Shown here in pieces: positions 52,255 to 62,619 of a DNA stretch of 64,000 nt. Below the pieces are notes generated by a model. It had not been told where the DNA came from, searched no databases, and saw only the letters and a program-made list of their open reading frames with translations. This DNA comes from Ipomoea triloba (Eukaryota; Streptophyta; Magnoliopsida; Solanales; Convolvulaceae), in the NCBI RefSeq assembly GCF_003576645.1, contig NC_044922.1, forward strand, positions 20,766,282 to 20,830,281, given 5' to 3'. A program made the translations under genes and the position numbers. Each line of letters opens with the position of its first letter. The stretch's first letter is position 1.

Positions 52255-54628
52255 TAATTGCCGTCCAAATATCTCGAAGTAGATAAGGACTTATTTAAAC
52301 CTAAAAGGATAATTTATGACCAGAAGTTACCTACTTCAAAACATCATATTGAACTCCTTGTTGGGATCAAAATTCCTCAATCACATCAAGCCTTGTTTGC
52401 GATGATTTGACTAACAATATTTGATGATTCTCCTTAAAAGATAAAAAGAAATGACATTACCTATATCTATTAATAGCTTTAAAATATAAAACACGTTGGT
52501 ATATTTTATGACTTTTGGTCTTAATATTGGCATTTCATTTGATTCTTACGATGCCATGTCTTAGACTAGATATGTATTTTTCTCTATTATAATATTAACA
52601 TTTCATAAAAGTCTATATATTGAATGCTATGGTTACTTAACTTTAAATAGCTAATAAAGCAATTGACTGAATTTCCTCATGAAGTAGGAAAATATAGAAA
52701 TGAATATGTACCATTGCGTACCTATTAAAAGGCTACTAATAGAGTTATTTATTTATTATCTCAGTCTATGTTGGTGTTATAAATATCATTAAAATACATA
52801 AAGAGCTTAATGATATTAGCTCATGTCTAAAGACGGATTTTAGAAATAAAGGACTTGAAAAACCAAGTATTATCTCAACCTGCAGATCGAGTATTTCCTT
52901 GAAAGAAATTTTATACACCAATTAGTTTATTTTTTGGAAAAATGTCTTTGACGTGTTTCATATGGATAAGTACCACTGACTTATCACACTAACAATTGTC
53001 CAAAAATCTCTTAAAGTAGATAAAAGACAATTTAGACTCGAAAAAGATAATGATGATATTTTGCGACTGGAAGTATAAACAAGTTATATAAATATTCAAC
53101 CTATAGCTCTATAAGAGTACGAGATTACTGTACAAAATGATAAACTCTAGTGACAATCCTGAAAGATTATACCATATCCCCTCTCTACACTCTTTTGAAA
53201 CAATGATTTTACTTTAATCCATGTAGAACTTGAAGATTGTTATCTTCAGGGGAGACATGGAGTATATTTACTCGAATCAATCTTGAAGATTGGGTCTTAA
53301 AAGACTAACAAGTGTACTCTCTTGCAACATATGAATACATGTGTTAGTTCCATGTGCTTTATACACATTTATTGCACCCCCATTATCTAAAAGACTCGAA
53401 ATAGACTTGCTGCTGTTACAATCCTTATCTCATTTCTTATTGGTGTCTATAACTATAAACAAAATATTATAAGTAGAGTGATAATAAGGTAATAATGGGG
53501 GTGCAATAAATATGTATAAAGCACATGGAACTAACACATGTATTCATATGTTGCAAGAGAGTACACTTGTTAGTCTTTTAAGACCCAATCTTCAAGATTG
53601 ATTCGAGTAAATATACTCCATGTCTCCCCTGAAGATAACAATCTTCAAGTTCTACATGGATTAAAGTAAAATCATTGTTTCAAAAGAGTGTAGAGAGGGG
53701 ATATGGTATAATCTTTCAGGATTGTCACTAGAGTTTATCATTTAGTACAGTAATCTCGTACTCTTATAGAGCTTATATAGGTTGAATATTTATATAACTT
53801 GTTTATACTTCCAGTCGCAAAATATCATCATTATCTTTTTCGAGTCTAAATTGTCCTTTATCTACTTTAAGAGATTTTTGGACAATCGTTAGTGTGATAA
53901 GTCAGTGGTACTTATCCATATGTAAACACGTCAAAGACATTTTTCAAAAAAAATAAACTAATTGGTGTATAAAATTTCTTTCAAGGAAATACTTGATCTG
54001 CAGGTTGAGATAATACTTGGTTTTTCAAGTCCTTTATTTCTAAAATCTGTCTTTAGACATGAGCTAATATCATTAAGCTCTTTATGTATTTTAATGATAT
54101 TTATAACACCAACATAGACTGAGATAATAAATAAATAACTCTATTAGTAACATTTTAATAGGTACCCAATGGTACATATTCATTTCTATATTTTCCTATT
54201 TCAGGAGGAAATTCAGTCAATTGCTTTACTAGCTATTTAAAGTTAAGTAACCATAGCATTCAATATATAGACTTTTATGAAATGTTAATATTATAATAGA
54301 GAAAAATACATATCTAGTCTAAGACATGGCATCGTAAGAATCAAATGAAATGCCAATATTAAGACCAAAAGTCATAAAATATACCAACGTGTTTTATATT
54401 TTAAAGCTATTAATAGATATAGGTAATGTCATTTCTTTTTATCTTTTAAGGAGAATCATCAAATATTGTTAGTCAAATCATCGCAAACAAGGCTTGATGT
54501 GATTGAGGAATTTTGATCCCAACAAGGAGTTCAATATGATGTTTTGAAGTAGTGAACTTCTGGTCCTAAATTATCTTTTTAGGTTTAAATAAGTCCTTAT
54601 CTACTTCGAGATATTTGGACGGCAATTA
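52255..54628. repeat. 2.37-kb inverted repeat (arms about 1.13 kb, loop about 105 bp)
   Basis: The left arm (52255-53386) and right arm (53492-54628) are reverse complements along their whole length. TAATTGCCGTCCAAATATC at 52255 pairs with GATATTTGGACGGCAATTA ending at 54628, and TTTATTGCACCCCCATTAT at 53368-53386 pairs with ATAATGGGGGTGCAATAAA at 53492. The arms differ by scattered substitutions and small indels (for example near 52325, 52706-52735 and 52895), so this is not a mis-assembled copy of one arm. No ORF of note. Transcription through it would give a hairpin RNA of over 1 kb. Confidence 0.9.
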
Positions 54629-56640
54629 TCGTGGATTGTATCTAGACTTTTCTGGTTTCAATACACTATTTTCCCACTTTCGTGGCCTGGGGCATGGAGC
54701 ATTCTATTTCCAATCCACCACGATCAGTCCATAATCGTGGATGGGGTCGTGGATAGGAAACATTGTTTTCCTCTGAGTTTGCCCTATTTTTTGTTTTATT
54801 TTCTCCACTCTTAACCATTTTATTTCTCAGTTTTTCCTCAAAATTTCCCAACAAAACACCTGCATGGTTAGTCCAAATGGTACCCAAACAAAAACCAAAA
54901 ATAAAGCAAAAGAAACAACAACAATATTCACAAGATAGACCTTTGGTTGCCTCCCAAAAAGCGTCACGTTTAACATCCTTGGCTAGACGCAACTTCCCTT
55001 CTTTCAATCAACATCCTTAGCCTTTGGTTGGAAACACTTTGGTGCCCAAGTATTTTTCCACATCAATTTCTCAATTTCCCATTTTGGTTTGGACTTGGTT
55101 TTCACCTTGACAATTTTCTTTGAAGTGCAAACACCATCTTTAACAAATGTGGTCATTTCAACATTGGCCTTACGCCCATCAAACCGAAGAGTTATCTCGC
55201 CTATGCCAACATCAATGATAGCACAACAAGTTGCCAAGAAAGACCTCCCAAGTATTAACGGGCCAATAAGCTCATCTTTTTCCATATCACGAACAACAAA
55301 ATCAACGGGAACAACAAATTCTCCAACCTTCACCAACACATCCTCCGCTATGCATTTAGGGTACCGAATGGTCCCATCGGCTAAACGGGTGGTGAGTCAG
55401 GTAGGGCTCAAGTATGGCAATTTCAACCTATCAAAAACACTACAGGGCATCAAATTAATTGAGGCTTCGAGATTGGCAAGAGCATTGTCAAATTCCATGT
55501 CCTTGATAGAACACGGAACCACAAAAGCCCTGGGCCACCCTTTTTGAGGGGGTACCCCGTGCTAATTAGAGGCGAGATTGGGCATCACAATGAAATTTTT
55601 GCAAGAAAGCATTAAATGTACCTTTTATTGCCTAAGTGTTCTTGTTTGTGGGAGGGGTATTTGAGTGGTGCTTTAGAAGCACCTTGTCCTTCTTCTTAGC
55701 ATTGAGATCACAAGAGGTGATCTCTCCCTCCTCGTTGCTTTCAAGACCACAAGAGGTGGTCTCTTTGACTTGGAACACTTGACCACAAGAGGTGGTCACT
55801 TCACCTCCCTTCTCTTGAGAACCAGAAGAGGTGGTCTCCTTATCCTCCTTTGCATTCACACCACAAGAAACGGTCTCCTCATGCACCCATTCCATATCAT
55901 CCTTTCCCCCAAGAAGGAGATGGCATTAACTTTTTCCTTTGGATTGTTCTCCGTATTGCTTGGTAATGCGCCCCATTGGCGTTCGAACATCATCAGGAAC
56001 ATTTGTGCAACTTGAGTCTCTATGTTCTTCATTGTGGACTTAGACTCTTAGCGCATCACCGCCATCTCTTGACGAATATCTTGGGTTATCTCTTGTTTGA
56101 GAAGAACCCTATCATTTTTAGCTAAAGAATTGCCTTGGAAAGCCTTTCATCCAACTCTCTCACGTCATTCCTTTGGCCATGGTGGTCCATGTCGGAAGCA
56201 AATGGTGGTCCATGCTCCATTTGAGCTCCTCTTTGATTTTTTGGGCTATATGCAATTCGACCCCTATCACTACCTGAACCATAGGTGGATTTGCAACCTC
56301 GATTAGCTTGGGGCCTCCCTTGGTACCTCCCTTGATTCTAACCTTCACCTTGTTTCCATCCTTGATTTCCACCCCCATATTGATTGTAAGCATTTCCCCT
56401 AGGATAGTCCACCGCTTCCCCTTGAGGACGGCAAGGAGCAGCGGCGAGAGCGAGGAGCAACGACGAGCGGCGACGGGAAGCTGGATCTGTTCGTTGGTGG
56501 CAGCAAGTGGCGTTGGCTGTGGCTGGAGTTCGGCGGCAAGGAGACGAGACCAACGAGGAGATTTGTGGTGTGGGGTGGTTTCGTGCGAGAAAGTTGGAAG
56601 AAGCTAAGTCTTGAAGAATATGGAGCATTCATTCGTAGAG
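54629..56640 (-). mobile_element. Athila-like Gypsy fragment (gag C-terminus, protease)
   Basis: On the minus strand, gag-end features come first: Asn/Gln/Gly-rich NAYNQYGGGNQGW near 56330-56400 and a run of Asn-Arg-Gly phrases to about 56160. Repeats with TTSCG/ETTSCG follow at 55700-55870, then the protease region to 55004. Downstream of it (54666-55007) is unrecognised sequence. No RT or integrase is present and no LTR was delimited. The frame is broken in several places. Confidence 0.6.
55004..55548 (-). pseudogene. Gypsy retropepsin, active site mutated
   Basis: The segment LVKVGEFVVPVDFVVRDME..LILGRSFLATCCAIIDVG..LRFDGRK is the C-terminal two thirds of an Athila-type aspartic protease (about residues 1-80 of the 111-residue frame). 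Upstream in the same frame, beyond a TGA near 55396, is the active-site loop, reading ANLEASINLMP where the family has a DLGASINLMP-type sequence. The catalytic Asp is Asn (55472-55474) and the Gly is Glu (55466-55468). Both are G-to-A changes on the coding strand. Confidence 0.75.
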
Positions 56641-57724
56641 CTGGGTAAATTAACCCTAACGCGTGGTCACACGCGTTATACCATTGTGTCCGAAGTTAGA
56701 ACTTCGGAGGCAGATGCTCCTATATTTGTAAAAAAAATTAAAAAAGAAATTAAATAGTGAAATTTTAATTACAAAAATGCCACGGCGTCACTTTAGGCAT
56801 CTGGTGTTTCAACTTCGGACGTAAATGGTCTTATATTTATGACCCTTTTTGTATTAGTGATTCTCAACATTTGTAGCCTTTAAGTTTTCTTTGACACGTG
56901 CAGTGAGGTAAGATCTCTCTCTATTTTTCCTTGCTTTCGACCTTCCCTTGTGCATCCGGTGATTGGCCGCACCGTAATTTGTGTTTAAATTAGTTGTATT
57001 CTTTTAGGAATTTGTTGAATTATTGTTAACGGAGATTTAAGTATATTGACAATGATTTAATTATGTCATTTATTTAAATAATGTATTTTTTTTAATAGTG
57101 CACTCAAAGAATTACAAGTCAAAAATAAATTGAAGTAAAAAAAAAGTGAAATCGTCAACATGGATTACAAGGCAAGTAAGCACTTGATATTTATATAGAA
57201 TGCATGCTAAGTATAATTTATATTATTGTATTAATTTTATACTCTAAATTTGTTGTAGTGCCTAAACAACTATGTGGTTAAATATATGTTTGATATTTTA
57301 CAAATACAATTACTCAATTAGATGACGGATTAGACAATGTAAGTAATGAACACTTCAATATTGTTTTTACAAATTAGATTTAATTATTTCTATTATACTA
57401 ACTTTTTAAATTAATTTTAAATTTATAGATCTTCGGTACTCAAAGCTATTCACAAGAAGATATTGATTAGATAAGAAATTTATGGTGCAAAAGTTTTGTT
57501 TATATTTGGATTAAATTTACATGATGATAGTGAATTATTAATTAGTTATTAGTATTTGTGATATATTGTATTTGATAGTTGGGATTGATTACATCTTTTT
57601 TTGTGTTCTGTATAGTTTTTATTGTTTAAGACTATTATTCTTATCTAAATGTTGAATTATTGTATTCATTTTGATGCAAATGAACAGTTTATTATTATAT
57701 TTTATATTAGAGATTTACAAAAAT
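56641..57724. other. AT-rich intergenic region
   Basis: CGAAGTTAGAACTTCGG (56691-56707) is a hairpin and ACTTCGGACG recurs at 56813, so a small foldback element may span 56640-56850. The rest is AT-rich with no gene. Confidence 0.4.
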
Positions 57725-57905
57725 TGTGAATAATATTTATAAGAAAAATACATACTTTATACATTTTTTTTCAGAAATATTACACTTTCACTTATAATAA
57801 CAAACACTTTATTTCTGATTAGTATTACATTTTTATTTTGATCCCGACCAGTCACATGGACAAGGACCCGTGAAAATGTTTCACACAAGTTTTTGCCATT
57901 TTGAA
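57725..57905. mobile_element. Fragment of the GAGACCRTCTCA MITE family
   Basis: AGTATTACATTTTTATTTTG, GATCCCGACC and GTTTCACACAAGTTTTTGCC match one end of the copy at 46430-46975. Confidence 0.6.
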
Positions 57906-58037
57906 AAAGTGTTTAAAAGTCTATTAACCCCTCTCTTCACTTTTAGATATTATTGTGGATATTAATATTTGATTAATAAATGAATAGCAATTTATTCATT
58001 AATTGGTCCATGTAATATAGTTACTTTAAATGTTTGT

Positions 58038-59396
58038 TTAGTCTTGGTATATGAAGCTCATTTGACTAACAGCTGAAGTATAACCCCCATCTAATATAAG
58101 ATTGTGCCCCGTAACGAATCCAGAATCTTCACTAGCCAGAAACAACACCGCCTGCGCTACATCTTCCATCCTTCCGCCTCTCCCCCGCAAAAGGCTCCCT
58201 CGTTCCCCCACGATCTTTCCCACTTCGTCCGCCATCACGTCCGTCTTCCCCAGAATCATCCGGTACGCGCTCACAAGCATCTCCGACGGGACGCCATGAG
58301 GCGAAACGCAGTTGACCCGAATCCCGTGCTGACCTAGCTCGCACGCCGCGCTCCTCACCAGCCCCAGGATCGCCGATTTCGAGAGCGAGTACGAGTGCGA
58401 CGCCAAGCCGCCCATGATGGCCGCCGAGCTCGACGAGCATATGATGGCTCCGCCTTTCCCGCCCGCGATCATGGCCCGGGCCGCGTGTTTGATCCCGTGA
58501 ACCACGCCGTTGAGGTTTATCGCCACCAGGCTCGCCAATTGGTCCATTTTCAGGTCCGCGATGCTGCCGCCCGGGCCGGCGATTCCGGCGTTGTTGAACA
58601 TGATGTCTAGCTTGCCTCTCCATTCCACTGCCAGTTTCACCGCCGATTCCACGTCGGATTCCTTCGAAACGTCACAGTGGACGTATCGCCCGCCGATTGA
58701 TTCGGCCAGCGGTGCCCCCAGCTCGTCCAGTATGTCGGCGATGATTACATCGACGCCGTTTCCGGCTAGAAGCTTTGCTGTTTCAGCTCCTATTCCTCTA
58801 GCTCCCCCGGTTATAACTGCAACTTTGCCATTCAGAAAGGACCTAGGAAAACATATAGAAAACATATATAAAAGAGTTAATTCCGTTTTTTGTACTTGAT
58901 TTTTATGTGGCATTTCACTTTTAGTCATTCTTTTTTAAAACATCAACTTTTGATCCTAATATTATTGTGGCATGACCATTTTTGGTTCTTCATCAACAAA
59001 ACAGTTTAAATTTCGCCAAATACAAGAGCATTTCAGTCTTCGATTTTAGTTTTTTTTTTCAAAAAATAAACATAAAAAATATAATGGGTCAATCTACTTT
59101 GTATAAAAAAGATCAAAATGTCATTGTATTTAACGGCATTTCAATGGTTTTCTTGACGGAGGTCCAAAAATGGTCATGCCACAATAATACTAGGACCAAA
59201 AGTGAATGTTTTGAAAAAAAAATGACTAAAAGTAAAATGTCACCTATAAATCTAGGACCAAAAATGGAATTAACTCTATATAAAAAGTTATCTGTACACA
59301 TTAAAAGATGGAATTCTTAATGAGATCAGATCGAACTAACCTCTTTGAAGATAACATTTGATCAGTACTTTCATGGGTTTTGGTAATTCCATCCAT
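58038..59396 (-). CDS. Short-chain dehydrogenase/reductase, two exons
   Basis: Exon 1 is 59396-59341 (MDGITKTHESTDQMLSSK plus two bases of Arg19) and exon 2 is 58842-58038, joined by GT (59340) and AG (58843), giving 286 residues. It is a classical SDR: TGGARGIG cofactor loop at 30-37, Asp55 at the end of strand 2 favouring NAD(H), NNAG at 102-105, a Ser-rich catalytic strand at about 155-158, and YSLSK (Tyr170, Lys174). The sequence style is that of the plant SDR110C group (secoisolariciresinol dehydrogenase, zerumbone synthase and ABA2-like enzymes), which oxidise secondary alcohols in specialised metabolism. The substrate cannot be told. The 498-bp intron is mostly a 403-bp MITE plus its duplicated target. 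An (AT)n run at 59438-59460 and TTATATAT near 59411 lie just upstream. Reading straight through the intron gives an apparent N-terminus that is not real. Confidence 0.93.
58865..58873. repeat. 9-bp target-site duplication of the SDR intron MITE, left
   Basis: TATATAAAA here is repeated at 59277-59285 on the other side of the element. Confidence 0.85.
58874..59276. mobile_element. 403-bp foldback MITE in the SDR intron, Mutator-type 9-bp TSD
   Basis: Ends are GAGTTAATTCC and GGAATTAACTC. Long imperfect inverted arms follow (CACTTTTAGTCATTC and TATTATTGTGGCATGACCAT with their complements), about 110-120 bp each. The flanking TATATAAAA is a perfect 9-bp duplication, the length made by Mutator-like transposases. 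No coding sequence. Removing it and one target copy leaves an 86-bp intron, a usual plant size. Confidence 0.88.
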
Positions 59397-60844
59397 TTCG
59401 AATGAGATACATATATAAGGGTAGGAGATTGATGATACTATATATATATATATATATATGAGGTATTTATAGGATCATACATGGGAGGGAAAGACTATGA
59501 GTAAAGATCCATAAAAAGGCAATTTCCATAAAGTGAGACTAGTATTCACATTCTTGTCATTTCATCCGCCCTCTACTTCCTATCTAGAAACTTGAAAGGC
59601 TGTTATAGCGCTCTGTCCTTTGAACAAACTTAAATAAAAATTACTCCTAGTTATAAAGGAAACATATTAAATAATACACGTACCAAAGATATTTAGATTC
59701 AATTATAGGAATTAAAAAAAAAAAAGGCATTATCTTGTTTATATAAAAAAAAATTAAAAATTAGTTGACTCAATTTTTATGTTATAAGTGTCACTACTAT
59801 TGAGTGATGATGAAAAATTTGTAGTCATTGTCATGTATGCACTAAGTAAATTTAACTCATGCGTAATAATTTAACCTACAAACTACAGAAGTTAAGAGAA
59901 GTAAATCACACTGGGAAGATATTATATAACATGGTCGACTTTAGAGAGTTTTGGTAAAATACTACATTTAATTATTGAGTTTGTTACTTTATAGAAAGGT
60001 GGCTTTTTTAGTAACTTTGTCAACCATATGTTAAAATTTATATATCATTACTACTCAGAAATCCTAATTGGTCAATGCTATTAATTGAACTTCACATATT
60101 ATATTTCTTCTTACCTCCAAATCACATTACAATTCCGACACTTGGTGGACATAATTTATAAGAGTTGTTAATAATTCAAGTTAAAAAAGATTTTTGTTGT
60201 TTAAGCATAATATCATGAGTTTGAACACGTGTGTACAATGCTCAAGTACATGTTTTTTTTTTTTTTTGAAAGAAAAAAAATTCTTTAGGAGTAAAATTGT
60301 GTGAACTTATATAAGGGTGTCAATGTAGACTTACATGACCTTGAATCACCTTGTGGTGGGGAAAGTTAGGGCCTAAAGTTTATTTGCATGCGAGCTAATA
60401 ATTAGTTTTAAAAAATTATCAAATTAAGTTATTCATATTTTTTTTTCTATCATGTATTTTTATTTTTCAAACAGAGAAAAAAAATCATTTGTGATACAAG
60501 TGAATATATGGAATGTGTTGAGTATTATTAATGATAATTCAAAATAATTTTTATTTATTTTTATTTTTAAAAACATGCATGCCAACAATCTGGCCCATGA
60601 GGCAAATTATTATGTAGATCGTGTTCAACATGCACAGCTGTATGGACCATGGTCTAAAACATCGTTTTGATATTAAAAATAAATAAATTTTGCTCCGCAT
60701 GTGTGTTAGAATAATGAACATTTTGTTTATTTATTTAATTTTTGTTTATTAAATATTTTGGGAAAAACTATTTTTGTATTTAATTTAATAGAGTCCAAAA
60801 ATAAAAATGAAAATAAACAAAAATTAAATAAATAATAGAGTTTT
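59397..60844. other. AT-rich intergenic region
   Basis: It contains (AT)n at 59438-59459 and poly-T at 60253-60267. The phrase CAACAATCTGGCCCATGAGGC at 60584 resembles CAATGATTGGCCCGTGAGG at 61363, and TGGACCATGGTC near 60643 resembles the MITE ends near the ALOG gene. No gene seen. Confidence 0.45.
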
Positions 60845-61060
60845 TTTTTTTCAAAATAGTCCCTAAACTAATGTTGAATGTATTAGGCAGAAAATCAGTG
60901 AACAACCAAAATGCCCTCGATTTCAACGCTGAGTGAACATAAATCCTAATGTAGGACTGAATTAGGTGAGTTTTTAAAATTAAAGTCGGGGGATCACATT
61001 TGGTGAAATTAAAAGTCGAAATGCAAAATTGAGAATGAGTAATAGTTGAGGGACCATTTT
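60845..61060. mobile_element. MITE with TCAAAATRGTCCCT ends
   Basis: Left TCAAAATAGTCCCTAAACTA pairs with right TAGTTGAGGGACCATTTTGA as imperfect inverted ends over about 20 bp. About 215 bp, no coding sequence. Confidence 0.7.
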
Positions 61061-62105
61061 GATAATAAAAAAAAAAAAAAAAAAAACTCTGTGTTAATTA
61101 ATTAAAATAATGTATTTTATATGTGTTAGAATAATGAAATTTTGGGGGTAAAATAATGTATTTTATGTGTTAGAATAATGTATTTTAGGAGTTGGAATAA
61201 TGTATAATGCATTTTATGAGTTAGATTAATGAAATTTCTTGGTAAGATAATGTATTTTATGAGTTAGAATAATGTATTTTATAGATTAGATCATTAGAAT
61301 AATTAAATTTATAAGTTATAATAATATATTTTAGGTGTTTTTGGACTACGGTTCACGTAACAATGATTGGCCCGTGAGGTAGTTTGACAAAAATTCGATA
61401 AAAAAAATTCTTATTGTACTACCTACAAAAGCAAGTGAAATTTCGAGGTCACCACAAGCGGGTTGGCCCATATTGGTACCCCTAAACATATGCATACAAT
61501 TTAGAGTAAACAAATTTGTTGATAGGCAAAATTTTGTGTAAGGATCCGTGAGACGGGTCGGGTCGTGTTATACACCTAACTTGCATTTCTCAATTCAATG
61601 AAAGAATTCAAATCAAACATGCATGATCCTAGTTTGGAGCATCCAACTCCCAATTAAACCTAGCTACTCATAGGAAGAAATTGAAAGAAATTAGATCTAA
61701 AACCTCAAATGATAATTAAAAGGAAATTGCAATTGAAAACTAAAAGCAATGTAAATCAATGTCTAAGAGTTACCAAAGCAATAGCAAATGTAATCCACAA
61801 GCTCTTCAATCCTCAATTCGTAGCCAAGATCTACTAATTCTAGTTCTATTCTAGCTAATCTTCTTCTACAATCTCTAGATCTCTTCTAAGATGATGGAAT
61901 CCCCTCTCTCTACCTAAGCTCCCTTAATTAAATATCTTTTCTCCAAGTGATCTTCCCATTTTTGCGAACAGGATCGGAGCTGATCCACGAGCCCGTCAAC
62001 GCATGGAATGGCTCGTGGATTTTTCACTTAGCTCATAAGTTTGGTCACAAGAAATCCCTTGTGTTAAGTTTGGTGACCCGTGGCGCCCTTCCTAAGCTTT
62101 AATCC
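61061..62105. other. AT-rich intergenic region
   Basis: There are repeats of TAATGTATTTTATGAGTTAGA at 61130-61280, poly-A at 61069-61085, and GATCCGTGAGACGGGTCGGG at 61541 (a remnant of the GAGAC MITE family). No gene seen. Confidence 0.45.
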
Positions 62106-62159
62106 CACTACTACACAGACGGCTTTTAACGTCGGCTAAATAGAGCCGACGTTGGTCTG

Positions 62160-62600
62160 GCCGACGTTGTAAGTGTACACATACAACGTCGGCTAAAAGT
62201 TAGCCGACGTTGTAAGGTACACATACAACGTCGGCTATATGTTAACCGACGTTGTAAGGTACACATACAACGTCGGCTATTTACAAATAGCCGACGTTGT
62301 ATGTAACTTTAAAACAAATAAAATACCCTACAACGTCAGCTATTTACAAATAGCCGACGTTGTAGGTAATTTGAAAACAAAAAAAATACCCTACAACGTT
62401 GGCTATTTACAAATAGCCGACGTTGTAGGTAATTTGAAAACTACTAAAATACCCTACAACGTCGGCTCTTTACAAATAACCGACGTTGTAGGTAATTTAA
62501 AAACTAAGAAAATACCCTACAATGTCGAGCCGACGTTGTAGGTAATTTAAAAACAAAAAAATTACCCTACAACGTCGGCTAATAAGACTAGCCGACGTTG
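62160..62600. repeat. 63-bp repeats, each containing a CAACGTCGGC hairpin
   Basis: CAACGTYGGC starts at 62331, 62394, 62457 and 62520, exactly 63 bp apart, with shorter spacing on the outer side. Within each unit GTCGGCTATTTACAAATAGC is followed by CGACGTTG, so every unit is a hairpin with a stem of about 15 bp. An in-frame 100-codon ORF across the array is repeat-driven and not taken as a gene. Confidence 0.88.
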
Positions 62601-62619
62601 TAGGGTAATTTTTTTTAAA

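Noticed and set aside
52255..54628. The inverted repeat as an assembly artefact
   Set aside because: The arms have many scattered private differences and there is no N or 42-bp step at the centre, unlike the suspect duplications.
58132..58623. 163-codon ORF in another frame of the SDR exon
   Set aside because: It is a shadow of the GC-rich SDR coding sequence, very rich in Arg and Gly, with no domain.
58038..58928. Single-exon 296-codon reading of the SDR gene
   Set aside because: Its first 28 residues lie in the intron. A GT-AG intron joins a better upstream exon (59396-59341) and gives a normal SDR N-terminus.
62239..62541. 100-codon ORF across the 63-bp repeats
   Set aside because: 63 is a multiple of three, so the repeat keeps a frame open automatically; the translation is a simple repeat.
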